Source of the DNA: an uncultured Oscillospiraceae bacterium
GTDB lineage: Bacteria; Bacillota_A; Clostridia; Oscillospirales; Oscillospiraceae
DNA: 27,256 bases
Assembly (NCBI GenBank): GCA_900757695.1
Contig: CAAEOU010000010.1
Span: 1 to 27,256, forward strand
Direction of reading: 5' to 3'
Below are positions 6,891 through 14,416 of this stretch, piece after piece. Numbering within the stretch: the stretch's first letter is position 1; every line of letters starts with the position of its first letter. A program made the translations under genes and the position numbers. The notes beneath the pieces were generated by a model. The model saw only the letters and a list, made by a program, of their open reading frames with translations, did not search any database and was not told the DNA's origin.

Positions 6891-8804
6891 ATGAAAAAAA
6901 TCATTCGCAGTGTTCTGTTGCTCGTATTGTCGCTGACGGTGCTGCTTATACCAGCTCTTGCGGCCGACTGGCCGCAGTTTTTGGGAGATCCGGGGGCGCA
7001 GGGAGTATCCGACGGCCACAGCGCGGTCAGCGGCGCAGATCTGATGCTGCGATGGGAGAAGAATACCGGAAACACCTGGGATGATGTACCAGGGACTCCC
7101 ATTGTAATGGGAGATTTTGTCTATTATTACAGCTCTCAATATCTGAGAAAACTGGATCTGGCCACGGGGGAAGAAGTGAAAACTGCCAGGATTTATGGCG
7201 AGCCGGTAAACCAGTTTTTTATTGATATCGCTTTCGGCGACGGTATGATTTTTGTGCCCTGTCAGGTCAACAATCTGGACGACGGTACCGGCGTGAACGG
7301 CTGCTTTTTCCGTGTGTTTGACGCCGACACGCTGGAACAACTTTATGTTACAGAGTCCATAGCCACCGGACAGATGCAGTCGCCAGTTATGTACCATAAT
7401 GGTTATTTTGTGACTGGCACCTATGGCCGTAACGGCGTTTACGCCTGCTTCACAGCAAAAGATGAGGATACCGCACGCGGCGATGAGGTGAAAAAAGCAG
7501 AATGGATTGTGGAATCTGACAGCAAATACGGCTTCAGCTTCAACGGCGCGGCGTTTGTGGGAAAGCACTGCTATTTTGGCTGTGGCAGTACGCTTTATGT
7601 GGTCGACTATAAGACCGGCGATACACGTACCTTTGATATCGGCGAAGGTTATGCGATAAAATCCACCATTACATATAGTGCTGAGACCGAGAGATTGTAT
7701 GTGGCTTCCAATCATCCCACAGATGGTGCATCCATATTCTCCTATGCGCTGACTGCTGCTGGAATGCCCGATCCAACGACGGCGTTGGAGTGGGTATCAC
7801 ATACAAAGGGCGGCGGCACACAGTCCACGCCGGTCGTGCATAATGGCCGGCTTTACATCGGCGGCGGCGGGTATACCATGGGCTCCGCAGAGCCATTTCA
7901 TGTGATTGATGCGGAAACCATGAAGGAGATCTATTCTGTTCCCATTCTGACTAAGGGATCCGCAGGCATTTCTACGGCATATGCCACAGACGAGAACGGC
8001 CAAATGATTTATCTGTATCTGGTCCCCTATGCGCCTAAGGATGAAACAGTATCTCAGATGTGGATTTTGACGGACCGCCAGGGACAGACAAAACCGGAAT
8101 ATGAAATTGTGGATGGGATCGGCCGCAGGCAATACTGCTCCCAGAGCGTGATCGTTGCGAAAGACGGCTCCCTGATTTGGTATAACGACGCAGGACGGAT
8201 TTACTGCTATGAGAACGCGGCAAACATGGAGCCCGGCATATTTCGCGATACAAAGAACCACTGGGCAAAGGACCAGATTGCGTTGCTGGCAGGCGAGGAT
8301 ATCCTCAATGGAACGGGAGACGGCTATTTCTCCCCGGAGACGAAGGTGACCCGTTCCCAGTTTGTGCAGATGCTTTCCAAATTCTCAGGCGAAGATTGTT
8401 CTGCATATACAACTGATGAGTTTGCTGATGTCGGTTCCGGTGACTGGTATGCTCCGGCGGTTGCTTGGGCTGTTGAGCATGGGATTACCACAGGCAGCGG
8501 AAACGGACTTTTCTCGCCCAATGCACCAATCACACGGCAGGATATGGCGGTTATGCTCCAGCGGTATGTGGAGAAAGTAGCCAAGGAAGAGCTGCCGCAG
8601 GAAAATGCGATACTGGAGTTTACAGATGCATCGTCCATCGCAGTCTATGCGAAAGATGCGGTGGCAGCAATGCAGACGGCCGGCATCATCAATGGCATTT
8701 CCGACGGCGGCAGTTATCGTTTTGCGCCTGAGGCTCAGGCCACCCGCGCCCAGGCTGCTTCCATGATTGCGGGGCTATATCATGTGCTTTACGGACAGGA
8801 TTGA
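6891..8804 (+). CDS. Secreted PQQ-like beta-propeller protein with three SLH domains
   Basis: A 637-residue surface protein. Residues 1-24 are a Sec signal (MKKIIRSVLLLVLSLTVLLIP, cut after ALA). Residues ~25-440 are repeating beta-strand blades of the PQQ/WD-like propeller kind, seen as recurrent patterns such as GDFVYYYSSQYLRKLDLATG, GKHCYFGCGSTLYVVDYKTG and NGRLYIGGGG. Three SLH domains follow (~450-496, 510-558, 577-628), including FRDTKNHWAKDQIALLAG and GYFSPETKVTRSQFVQML, which bind wall polymer and fix the protein to the envelope. GGAAAGAGGG precedes the ATG. It is the first gene behind a cobalamin riboswitch and is followed by a transcobalamin-like protein and an ECF transporter, so a role in corrinoid capture is likely but inferred. 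No enzyme function is evident. Confidence 0.85.
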   Translation: MKKIIRSVLLLVLSLTVLLIPALAADWPQFLGDPGAQGVSDGHSAVSGADLMLRWEKNTGNTWDDVPGTPIVMGDFVYYYSSQYLRKLDLATGEEVKTARIYGEPVNQFFIDIAFGDGMIFVPCQVNNLDDGTGVNGCFFRVFDADTLEQLYVTESIATGQMQSPVMYHNGYFVTGTYGRNGVYACFTAKDEDTARGDEVKKAEWIVESDSKYGFSFNGAAFVGKHCYFGCGSTLYVVDYKTGDTRTFDIGEGYAIKSTITYSAETERLYVASNHPTDGASIFSYALTAAGMPDPTTALEWVSHTKGGGTQSTPVVHNGRLYIGGGGYTMGSAEPFHVIDAETMKEIYSVPILTKGSAGISTAYATDENGQMIYLYLVPYAPKDETVSQMWILTDRQGQTKPEYEIVDGIGRRQYCSQSVIVAKDGSLIWYNDAGRIYCYENAANMEPGIFRDTKNHWAKDQIALLAGEDILNGTGDGYFSPETKVTRSQFVQMLSKFSGEDCSAYTTDEFADVGSGDWYAPAVAWAVEHGITTGSGNGLFSPNAPITRQDMAVMLQRYVEKVAKEELPQENAILEFTDASSIAVYAKDAVAAMQTAGIINGISDGGSYRFAPEAQATRAQAASMIAGLYHVLYGQD

Positions 8805-8812
8805 TTATTTTT

Positions 8813-9670
8813 ATGAAGAAAAAGCAAATCAGAGCCATTGCGATTGCCGCAATTGCTTTGGTGTTTTTGGGACTTGGGATTGCACAACTAAAGATCGAAC
8901 CGGCCGAGAATAGTGTGCCTTCCACATCGCCGGGAACGCTTTCTGATAAACCTGATGATAAGCAGCCGGAACTCTTCGATGATGCGCAGCAGCCGGATGA
9001 CGTAGACCAGCCTGCTGAAGCTGAAAGCTCAGATAAGGTTGAGCAGTCTGCCGGGGTTAAGCAGCCGGAACAAGCGGAGCAGCCCGCTGTGATTGAAGAA
9101 CCAGATCCGGTTGAACAGCCAGAACAAATAGAACAGCCGCCTGTAATTGAAGAACCAAAGCAGCCGGAACAGGCACCTGTTGTTGAGGAGCCGAAGCAGC
9201 CGGAACAACCAGCAGAGACCGAATCTCCGGCGCTGCCTCCTGAACCCCCGGAGGAATCAGTGATTCATACCTGTACACTGGAGATTCGGTGCGATACAGT
9301 GGTGGATACATCCAAGCTAGAGAACGAGGCGGTGATCCCCTATGTACCGGCAAACGGGGTAATTCTCGCCACAACAGAGGTGGAGTATACACCGGGCGAG
9401 AATGTGTTTGAGGTTCTCAAACGTGTGACTCGCGACCAGGGTATTCAGATGGAGTTCCGCGATGATCCGCTCTATAGCGGCGCGTATATTGAGGGAATCA
9501 ATTATCTCTATGAATTCGATGGTGGAACATTGAGCGGCTGGATGTACAAAGTCAATGGTCAGTTTCCCAACTATGGTTGCAGCCAGTACTTTGTAGAGGA
9601 TGGCGATGAGATCGTCTGGATGTACACCTGTGATCTTGGACGCGATGTGGGAGATAATTCCACATGGTGA
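8813..9670 (+). CDS. Surface transcobalamin-like (DUF4430) protein on a Pro/Glu/Gln stalk
   Basis: A 285-residue exported protein. It has an N-terminal hydrophobic segment (MKKKQIRAIAIAAIALVFLG) without a lipobox, so it is either cleaved or a membrane anchor. A ~110-residue stalk rich in QPEQ/EEPKQPEQ repeats follows (to ~155), then one DUF4430 domain. That family is also called transcobalamin-like C-terminal domain because it resembles the B12-binding beta domain of human transcobalamin and intrinsic factor. Typical pieces are CTLEIRCDTVVD, GENVFEVLKRV, LSGWMYKVNGQFPNYGCS and DGDEIVWMYTCDLGRDVG. ATG at 8813 is preferred to an upstream TTG, whose GGACAGGA would abut the start codon. It is nearly contiguous with the propeller gene and overlaps the EcfT gene, so it is probably the substrate-capture partner of the ECF importer. 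Confidence 0.88.
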   Translation: MKKKQIRAIAIAAIALVFLGLGIAQLKIEPAENSVPSTSPGTLSDKPDDKQPELFDDAQQPDDVDQPAEAESSDKVEQSAGVKQPEQAEQPAVIEEPDPVEQPEQIEQPPVIEEPKQPEQAPVVEEPKQPEQPAETESPALPPEPPEESVIHTCTLEIRCDTVVDTSKLENEAVIPYVPANGVILATTEVEYTPGENVFEVLKRVTRDQGIQMEFRDDPLYSGAYIEGINYLYEFDGGTLSGWMYKVNGQFPNYGCSQYFVEDGDEIVWMYTCDLGRDVGDNSTW

Positions 9671-10590
9671 CAGATGCGTATTCTGTACGGGAGGGACTGG
9701 GAGAGGCTGCGGCATTTTACCGCAGCCATCCTCTGCTGAATTTCTCCTATTTTGCCATTGTTATTGGCGTTACCATGTTTGCCATGCACCCGGTTTTTCT
9801 ATTGTCGTCTTTTTTTATGGCATGGTGCTATTCTATCCTGTTAAGGGGCATAAAGGCAATTCGATTTAACTGCTTAGTTTTAATTCCTGCAATCTTGCTG
9901 ATGACGTTGTTTAATACGCTAAACGTTCACAACGGTGTGACGGTGCTGTTTTACCTCAATGACAACCGCATTACGCTGGAAGCGATTATATATGGTCTTG
10001 CTTCTGCAATCATGCTTACCAGTGTCATAATTTGGTTCAGCTGCTTCAGTGTCATAGTCACGGCAGACAAATTTATTTATTTATTTGGCCGCGCTGCACC
10101 GGTTTTGGCGTTGACGCTCTCCATGATTATGCGTTATATTCCGCTGCTGCAGCACCGATTTCGAGAGGTGGCCGCAGCGCAGCGATGCATGGGAAGGGGA
10201 CTCAAGGGTTCCTCTTGGATTAAACGCATCCGGCAGTTTGGGAAAGAAGTATCCATTTTGATTGCGTGGTCACTGGAGGCATCCATTGAAAGTGCTGATT
10301 CGATGGAGGCGCGTGGATACGGCCTCCGTGGCCGCAGCAGTTTTCATCTGTTTCGCTTTGCCGGCGGTGAGAAAGTATTGCTGGCAGCCATCCTGCTTTT
10401 GGGCGGGGCGGTTGTGGCAGCCTGTGCAGCAGGAAGTATGTCAATCTACTATTATCCAGCCATTCTTCTGCCGCGCTTTACGGTTTTACAGTGGATCAGT
10501 CTGGCAGCGTATCTGGGATTGATGTCCATTCCCATGGTGCTGGATATGAGAGGAATACACGAATGGAAATTATCTCATGCAGCCATGTGA
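9664..10590 (+). CDS. ecfT: ECF transporter transmembrane (T) component
   Basis: A 308-residue membrane protein of the EcfT/CbiQ family, which links the ATPases to the substrate-binding S component. It has several hydrophobic helices and the cytoplasmic coupling motif SADSMEARGYG at about residues 206-216 (family pattern A-R-G), plus the preceding AAAQRCMGRG coupling segment. The start overlaps the stop of the transcobalamin-like gene (ATGGTGA), so translation is coupled, and its end overlaps the ATPase gene. T, A and S genes all lie here, so this is a dedicated transporter rather than an energising module shared across the genome. Confidence 0.92.
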   Translation: MVTDAYSVREGLGEAAAFYRSHPLLNFSYFAIVIGVTMFAMHPVFLLSSFFMAWCYSILLRGIKAIRFNCLVLIPAILLMTLFNTLNVHNGVTVLFYLNDNRITLEAIIYGLASAIMLTSVIIWFSCFSVIVTADKFIYLFGRAAPVLALTLSMIMRYIPLLQHRFREVAAAQRCMGRGLKGSSWIKRIRQFGKEVSILIAWSLEASIESADSMEARGYGLRGRSSFHLFRFAGGEKVLLAAILLLGGAVVAACAAGSMSIYYYPAILLPRFTVLQWISLAAYLGLMSIPMVLDMRGIHEWKLSHAAM

Positions 10591-12269
10591 ACTTCGCTTA
10601 TCCAGGATGCGAAGAAGATGTATTGAAGGATGTGAGTTTCTCCATCCGGCGTTCAGAATTCGTGGTGCTTTGCGGCAAATCCGGGTGCGGCAAGAGCACC
10701 TTGCTGCGGCATCTGAAAAAGAATCTAATGCCATACGGAAAACTGGAGGGGCACATTCTGTACTGCGGTGAGGAAGTGGAGAATCTGGACGACCGCGTCA
10801 GCACTTCTCAGATCGGTTTTGTTCAACAAAATCCGGACAACCAGATTGTTACCGACAAAGTGTGGCATGAGCTGGCGTTCGGGTTGGAAAGCCTGGGGCT
10901 GGAGAGCCGCATTATGAAGCAGCGCGTCGCTGAAATGGCCAGCTTCTTTGGAATTCAGACATGGTTCCGCAAAAATGTCAGCGAGCTTTCCGGTGGGCAG
11001 AAACAGCTTTTGAATTTGGCATCCATTATGGTTATGCAGCCCAAACTCCTGATATTGGATGAACCCACCTCGCAGTTAGATCCCATTGCGGCTTCGGATT
11101 TCCTGGCTACGCTGAAAAAAATCAATACGGAGTTAGGAACAACGATCCTGATTTCCGAGCACCGATTGGAAGAGCTGCTTCCGATGGCGGATCGTGTATT
11201 GGTTATGGAGCACGGACAGCTTGCCATTGACGACGGGCCCCGGGAGGCGGCGGCTCTGGTTGCATCGGGTGTGTGCAGGGAAATGTTTTATGGACTTCCG
11301 GCGGTAGTAAAGATTGCGTCCGCGGTAAAACCAGAAGGCAGATTTCCCCTAACCGTGCGGGAGGGGCGCTTGTGGCTGGAGGAATGCCTTGGACAGCCGG
11401 GCCATGAGACGCCGGAGAAAAACAAGAGACCGCGACTGCGGCCTCATACCGTAAAATCAGCGCAGAGTACGAGTATGCCAAGCGTGGTGTCGATGCATGA
11501 TGTATGGTTCCGTTACGGAAAGACTTCTTTGGACACGCTGCGCGGCGTCGAATTAGCAGTACGCGAGGGTGAGCTGTTTGCCATTTTGGGTGGAAACGGT
11601 GTGGGAAAAACAACGACTTTGAAAGCGCTTACCCGGCTGGTCAAGCCATACCGCGGCACGATTGAGATCCGGGGTAAGCGGCTGGAAAAACTCTCGGATA
11701 TGGAACTGTTCCACCATGGACTTGCAATGCTGCCGCAAAACCCGCAGGCACTGTTCACGGAGATCACCGTCCGTGAGGAATTACTCGAAGCATTGTCCGA
11801 TGAAAAACTTCCGGAGGATGAGCAGGCAGCCCGCGTGGCTGAGATTTCGAGAGAAATGGAACTTGACTCCCTGTTGGAGACGCATCCTTATGACCTCTCC
11901 GGCGGCGAGCAGCAGCGGCTGGCTTTGGGAAAAATTCTGCTGCGCCAGCCTGCGATTCTGCTGCTGGACGAGCCCACCAAGGGATTGGATCCCTTTTTTA
12001 AGCGAACGCTGGCCGATATCTTCAAGCGGTTATGCCAGAGCGGTATGACAATACTGATGGTAACGCACGATATTGAGTTCTGTGCCGAGTATGCAGACCG
12101 GTGCGCCCTGTTCTTTGACGGTGAAATTGTTTCCTGTGGGACTCCGAAAGAGTTCTTTTCGGGAAATAGTTTTTACACCACCACGGCCAACCGAGTGGCG
12201 GGACAGTGGTTTCCAGATGCCATCACATGGGAGGAGGTAGCGGCTCGATGCGGCGGGGATATCAAATAA
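10563..12269 (+). CDS. ecfA: ECF transporter fused ATPase (A-A') component
   Basis: A 568-residue protein with two ABC ATPase domains in one chain. Domain 1 (~1-235) has Walker A GKSGCGKST, signature LSGGQKQL and Walker B LLILDEPTSQLD. Domain 2 (~300-568) has GGNGVGKTT, LSGGEQQR and ILLLDEPTKGLD. Both have the QNP Q-loops (FVQQNPDNQIVT and LPQNPQALF) characteristic of ECF/cobalt-type ATPases. They are joined by a linker containing a charged stretch around KNKRPRLRP. ATG at 10563 is chosen over an upstream GTG because it begins the domain directly (MEIISCSHVNFAYPG) and has an AGAGG site before it. It overlaps the EcfT gene. The fusion replaces the usual EcfA/EcfA' pair. Confidence 0.92.
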   Translation: MEIISCSHVNFAYPGCEEDVLKDVSFSIRRSEFVVLCGKSGCGKSTLLRHLKKNLMPYGKLEGHILYCGEEVENLDDRVSTSQIGFVQQNPDNQIVTDKVWHELAFGLESLGLESRIMKQRVAEMASFFGIQTWFRKNVSELSGGQKQLLNLASIMVMQPKLLILDEPTSQLDPIAASDFLATLKKINTELGTTILISEHRLEELLPMADRVLVMEHGQLAIDDGPREAAALVASGVCREMFYGLPAVVKIASAVKPEGRFPLTVREGRLWLEECLGQPGHETPEKNKRPRLRPHTVKSAQSTSMPSVVSMHDVWFRYGKTSLDTLRGVELAVREGELFAILGGNGVGKTTTLKALTRLVKPYRGTIEIRGKRLEKLSDMELFHHGLAMLPQNPQALFTEITVREELLEALSDEKLPEDEQAARVAEISREMELDSLLETHPYDLSGGEQQRLALGKILLRQPAILLLDEPTKGLDPFFKRTLADIFKRLCQSGMTILMVTHDIEFCAEYADRCALFFDGEIVSCGTPKEFFSGNSFYTTTANRVAGQWFPDAITWEEVAARCGGDIK

Positions 12270-13189
12270 GTCAGGTAGAGACCGCCCACCGCAAGCGCAC
12301 TGCCGTTTCATCGCTGCTTATTTTTATAGCGATTCCAGCGGTGATTATTCTGGGGTTCACATTATTCAACGACCGAAAATATATCCTGGTCAGCTGGATG
12401 ATTTTGGCTATGACTGTTGCACCGTTTTTTATGGTATTTGAAAAACGGAAACCAAAGGCGCGTGAAATCGTTCTGATTGCCATGATGTGTGCCCTAACGC
12501 TCTGCGTGCAGCTCCTGTGCCGTATGACCATTGCAATCCGCGCAGGAACAGCAATTATAATTGCCAGCGGAATTGCGCTGGGGCCGGAGGCGGGTTTTCT
12601 GATCGGCGCCCTGTCCAGGTTTGTACTGAATTTTTATGAAGGGCAGGGACCGTGGACGCCCTGGCAGATGTTTTGCTGGGGACTGTTGGGCTTCCTGGCC
12701 GGTCTGGCCTTTAACCGGGCCACGGTGGAAAAACTCAAGTCCAGGGATTTTAAGGTGGTGATGGGACCGCTGCTGTGTGTGGTATTTGCGGTCCTGACTG
12801 CCTACCTTCTTTACTTGCTTTTCCCACCGGTAGACAACGGCTCTTTTCTAGGCTGGCGCTTATATGTTTTCGGCGCCATTGGTTTACTGCTGGGCGTATT
12901 GGTACAGCGGAAACGCCTTCCGGTAGACGACATCACCTTGACTGTTTTTACGTTTTTTACAACGTTTATCATTTACGGCGGGCTGATGAATATCTGCGCC
13001 ATGGTTACCGCGGCCAGTATCCCGGGAGGAAATGAGATCAGCTGGGACACGATGAAGCTGCTTTACATCTCCGGCGTGCCCTATGATGCAGCGCATGCCG
13101 GTTCCGCGGCGATTTTCAACTTTATCTTTGGGGATAAAATCATCAGGAAATTGGAGCGAATCAAGCTGAAATACGGAATCTATCGGTGA
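12248..13189 (+). CDS. ECF transporter substrate-binding (S) component, probably corrinoid
   Basis: A 313-residue membrane protein with about eight predicted helices. It matches the larger class of ECF S components: REIVLIAMMCALTLCVQLL, IASGIALGPEAGFLIGALS and GQGPWTPWQMFCWGLLGF are typical. In ECF systems this protein binds the vitamin. ATG at 12248 is chosen because GAGGAGG lies ten bases before it; the protein then begins inside the ATPase gene and overlaps its end by 22 bases. The substrate is inferred to be cobalamin or a precursor from the cobalamin riboswitch upstream, the transcobalamin-like gene and the following cobU. It may be a CbrT-type component, but I cannot confirm that by alignment. 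Confidence 0.83.
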   Translation: MRRGYQISQVETAHRKRTAVSSLLIFIAIPAVIILGFTLFNDRKYILVSWMILAMTVAPFFMVFEKRKPKAREIVLIAMMCALTLCVQLLCRMTIAIRAGTAIIIASGIALGPEAGFLIGALSRFVLNFYEGQGPWTPWQMFCWGLLGFLAGLAFNRATVEKLKSRDFKVVMGPLLCVVFAVLTAYLLYLLFPPVDNGSFLGWRLYVFGAIGLLLGVLVQRKRLPVDDITLTVFTFFTTFIIYGGLMNICAMVTAASIPGGNEISWDTMKLLYISGVPYDAAHAGSAAIFNFIFGDKIIRKLERIKLKYGIYR

Positions 13190-13200
13190 GGAGTGGATGC

Positions 13201-13758
13201 ATGACAGTCTTTATCACAGGTGGGTGCAAAAATGGGAAATCCACTTTCGCTTTGCAATGTGCGCTGAGCCTGTCAGAAAGACGCCCGCGTTATTATGTAG
13301 CAACCATGGAGCCCCCATGTGACGCCGATGAATTGGAGCGGATACGCATCCACAGAGCGGCACGGGCGGGCAAGGGATTTGTAACCCTGGAACAGGGACG
13401 AAACTTGCCTGTTTGCTTGGAACAGGCGGATCATAGCGGTGTTTTTTTGCTGGACAGCGTCACGGCGCTGCTGGCCAATGAGATGTTCCCCACCAATGCA
13501 CAGCCTGATGAGACCGCGACAGAGCGTATAGCGGCTGATCTGGGGACTTTTCTCGGCGCCGTGGAACATGCCGTCGTGGTCAGCGATTATCTGTACGGAG
13601 ATGGAATTGCTTACGATCCTGTGACCGAACGATATAGGCGAGGCTTGGCATACCTGGATCGGTTCCTGGCAGAGCGTTGTGACTGCGTTGTGGAAATCTG
13701 TCTTGGGCGTCCGGTCGCTCATAAAGGCCGCCTGCCAGCGTTGGAGGGAAAAACATAA
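13201..13758 (+). CDS. cobU: Adenosylcobinamide kinase / guanylyltransferase
   Basis: A 185-residue cytoplasmic enzyme of the CobU family, which phosphorylates adenosylcobinamide and then attaches GMP in late B12 assembly and cobinamide salvage. Residues 6-15 carry the family P-loop TGGCKNGKST. The segment LERIRIHRAAR holds the histidine (residue 51) that becomes guanylylated in characterised CobU. FLLDSVTALLANEMF and VVSDYLYGD correspond to later strands. The start is ATG 13201 with GAGGAG seven bases upstream; an earlier GTG lies inside the S-component stop and is less likely. A cobinamide enzyme directly after the transporter suggests that imported corrinoids are processed at once. No other late B12 genes lie nearby. 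The middle portion is less conserved, so both activities are not guaranteed. Confidence 0.85.
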   Translation: MTVFITGGCKNGKSTFALQCALSLSERRPRYYVATMEPPCDADELERIRIHRAARAGKGFVTLEQGRNLPVCLEQADHSGVFLLDSVTALLANEMFPTNAQPDETATERIAADLGTFLGAVEHAVVVSDYLYGDGIAYDPVTERYRRGLAYLDRFLAERCDCVVEICLGRPVAHKGRLPALEGKT

Positions 13759-14120
13759 TGGATATCATCATTGGCGGCGTCTATCAGGGAAAGCTGGATT
13801 ATGCAAAAGCGCAATTCAGCTTGACTGATTCTGATGTGTTTTTCTGCAGCGAATGTCCTGTGCTCGACTTGACGAAGCGATGTATTTACGGCTTTGAACA
13901 ATACCTGCGGGCTTGTGCGCAAAGCAGCATCCTGCCGCAGACGGAATATCCGGCGGAAACGGTGTTGATCTGTGAGGATATTTTTTGCGGCATCGTCCCG
14001 ATGGAAGATTTGGAACGCAAATGGCGCGATTTAGCCGGTCGTACTCTCACTGTTTTAGCTTCCAAAGCGAACACGGTTACTCGTATTTTCTGCGGGCTGC
14101 CGCAGCAGCTGAAACCATAA
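13758..14120 (+). CDS. Short CobU-like protein with degenerate P-loop
   Basis: A 120-residue protein whose start overlaps the cobU stop (TAATG). Its C-terminal half resembles the end of CobU proteins: ICEDIFCGIVPMEDLERKWR, then DLAGRTLTVLASKANTVTRI and FCGLPQQLK, like the family's E-GxGIVP and RDLAGR blocks. The N-terminus MDIIIGGVYQGKLDYAK looks like the CobU P-loop GGxxxGKS, but the final Ser/Thr is Leu, and the RIxxHR histidine region is missing. The protein therefore probably lacks catalysis by itself. It may complement the 185-residue CobU as a subunit, bind corrinoid, or be a remnant. The tight overlap and intact frame argue against simple decay. Confidence 0.7.
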   Translation: MDIIIGGVYQGKLDYAKAQFSLTDSDVFFCSECPVLDLTKRCIYGFEQYLRACAQSSILPQTEYPAETVLICEDIFCGIVPMEDLERKWRDLAGRTLTVLASKANTVTRIFCGLPQQLKP

Positions 14121-14149
14121 ATAAGACGATCATCAAAAAAAGAATATCA

Positions 14150-14270
14150 TGGTACTATCCTGCCGGGAAACTCCCGAAGGGCGGAATGGGGTGAAAAGCC
14201 CCGCGAGCGGGTCACTGTGATGCCTCCGGAGAGAGGATAAGTCAGATACGCCGGACAGTATCTTTGTACC
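14150..14270 (+). promoter_or_regulatory. Compact cobalamin riboswitch before the giant surface protein
   Basis: The core blocks are GGTACTATCC, GCGGAATGGGGTGAAAAGCC, GGGTCACTGTGATGCC and ATAAGTCAGATACGCC. GGTAC (14151-14155) and GTACC (14266-14270) can close P1. Only ~20 bases separate the CACTGTGATG block from AAGTCAG, so the peripheral P7-P11 arm is absent. This is the compact Cbl-II / AdoCbl-variant class, whose tested members often prefer methyl- or hydroxocobalamin. It lies 30 bases after the short CobU-like gene; no clear promoter is visible between them, so read-through from the ECF operon is possible. Confidence 0.88.
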
Positions 14271-14293
14271 TGCCTGCACCGGGACATGCGCGA

Positions 14294-14322
14294 CAACTGC
14301 CGGACTCCCGGCAGTTGTTTTT
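14294..14322 (+). terminator. Riboswitch-controlled terminator
   Basis: Perfect 10-pair stem CAACTGCCGG (14294-14303) / CCGGCAGTTG (14308-14317), with TTTTT directly after. It lies 24 bases past the aptamer and ~95 before the giant gene, a typical expression platform. It would also end the upstream ECF operon when B12 is plentiful. Confidence 0.88.
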
Positions 14323-14416
14323 GCATCTTTGGTACAAAAGCAATCCGCACCTATATCATACCATGTGCGGTTTATATAAATTGAAACACATGAGCTAAAA
14401 AGGAGGATTATCACAC

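Noticed and set aside
10491..10562. Extended GTG start for the fused ECF ATPase
   Set aside because: It lies within the EcfT gene without a ribosome site; ATG 10563 starts the ABC domain directly.
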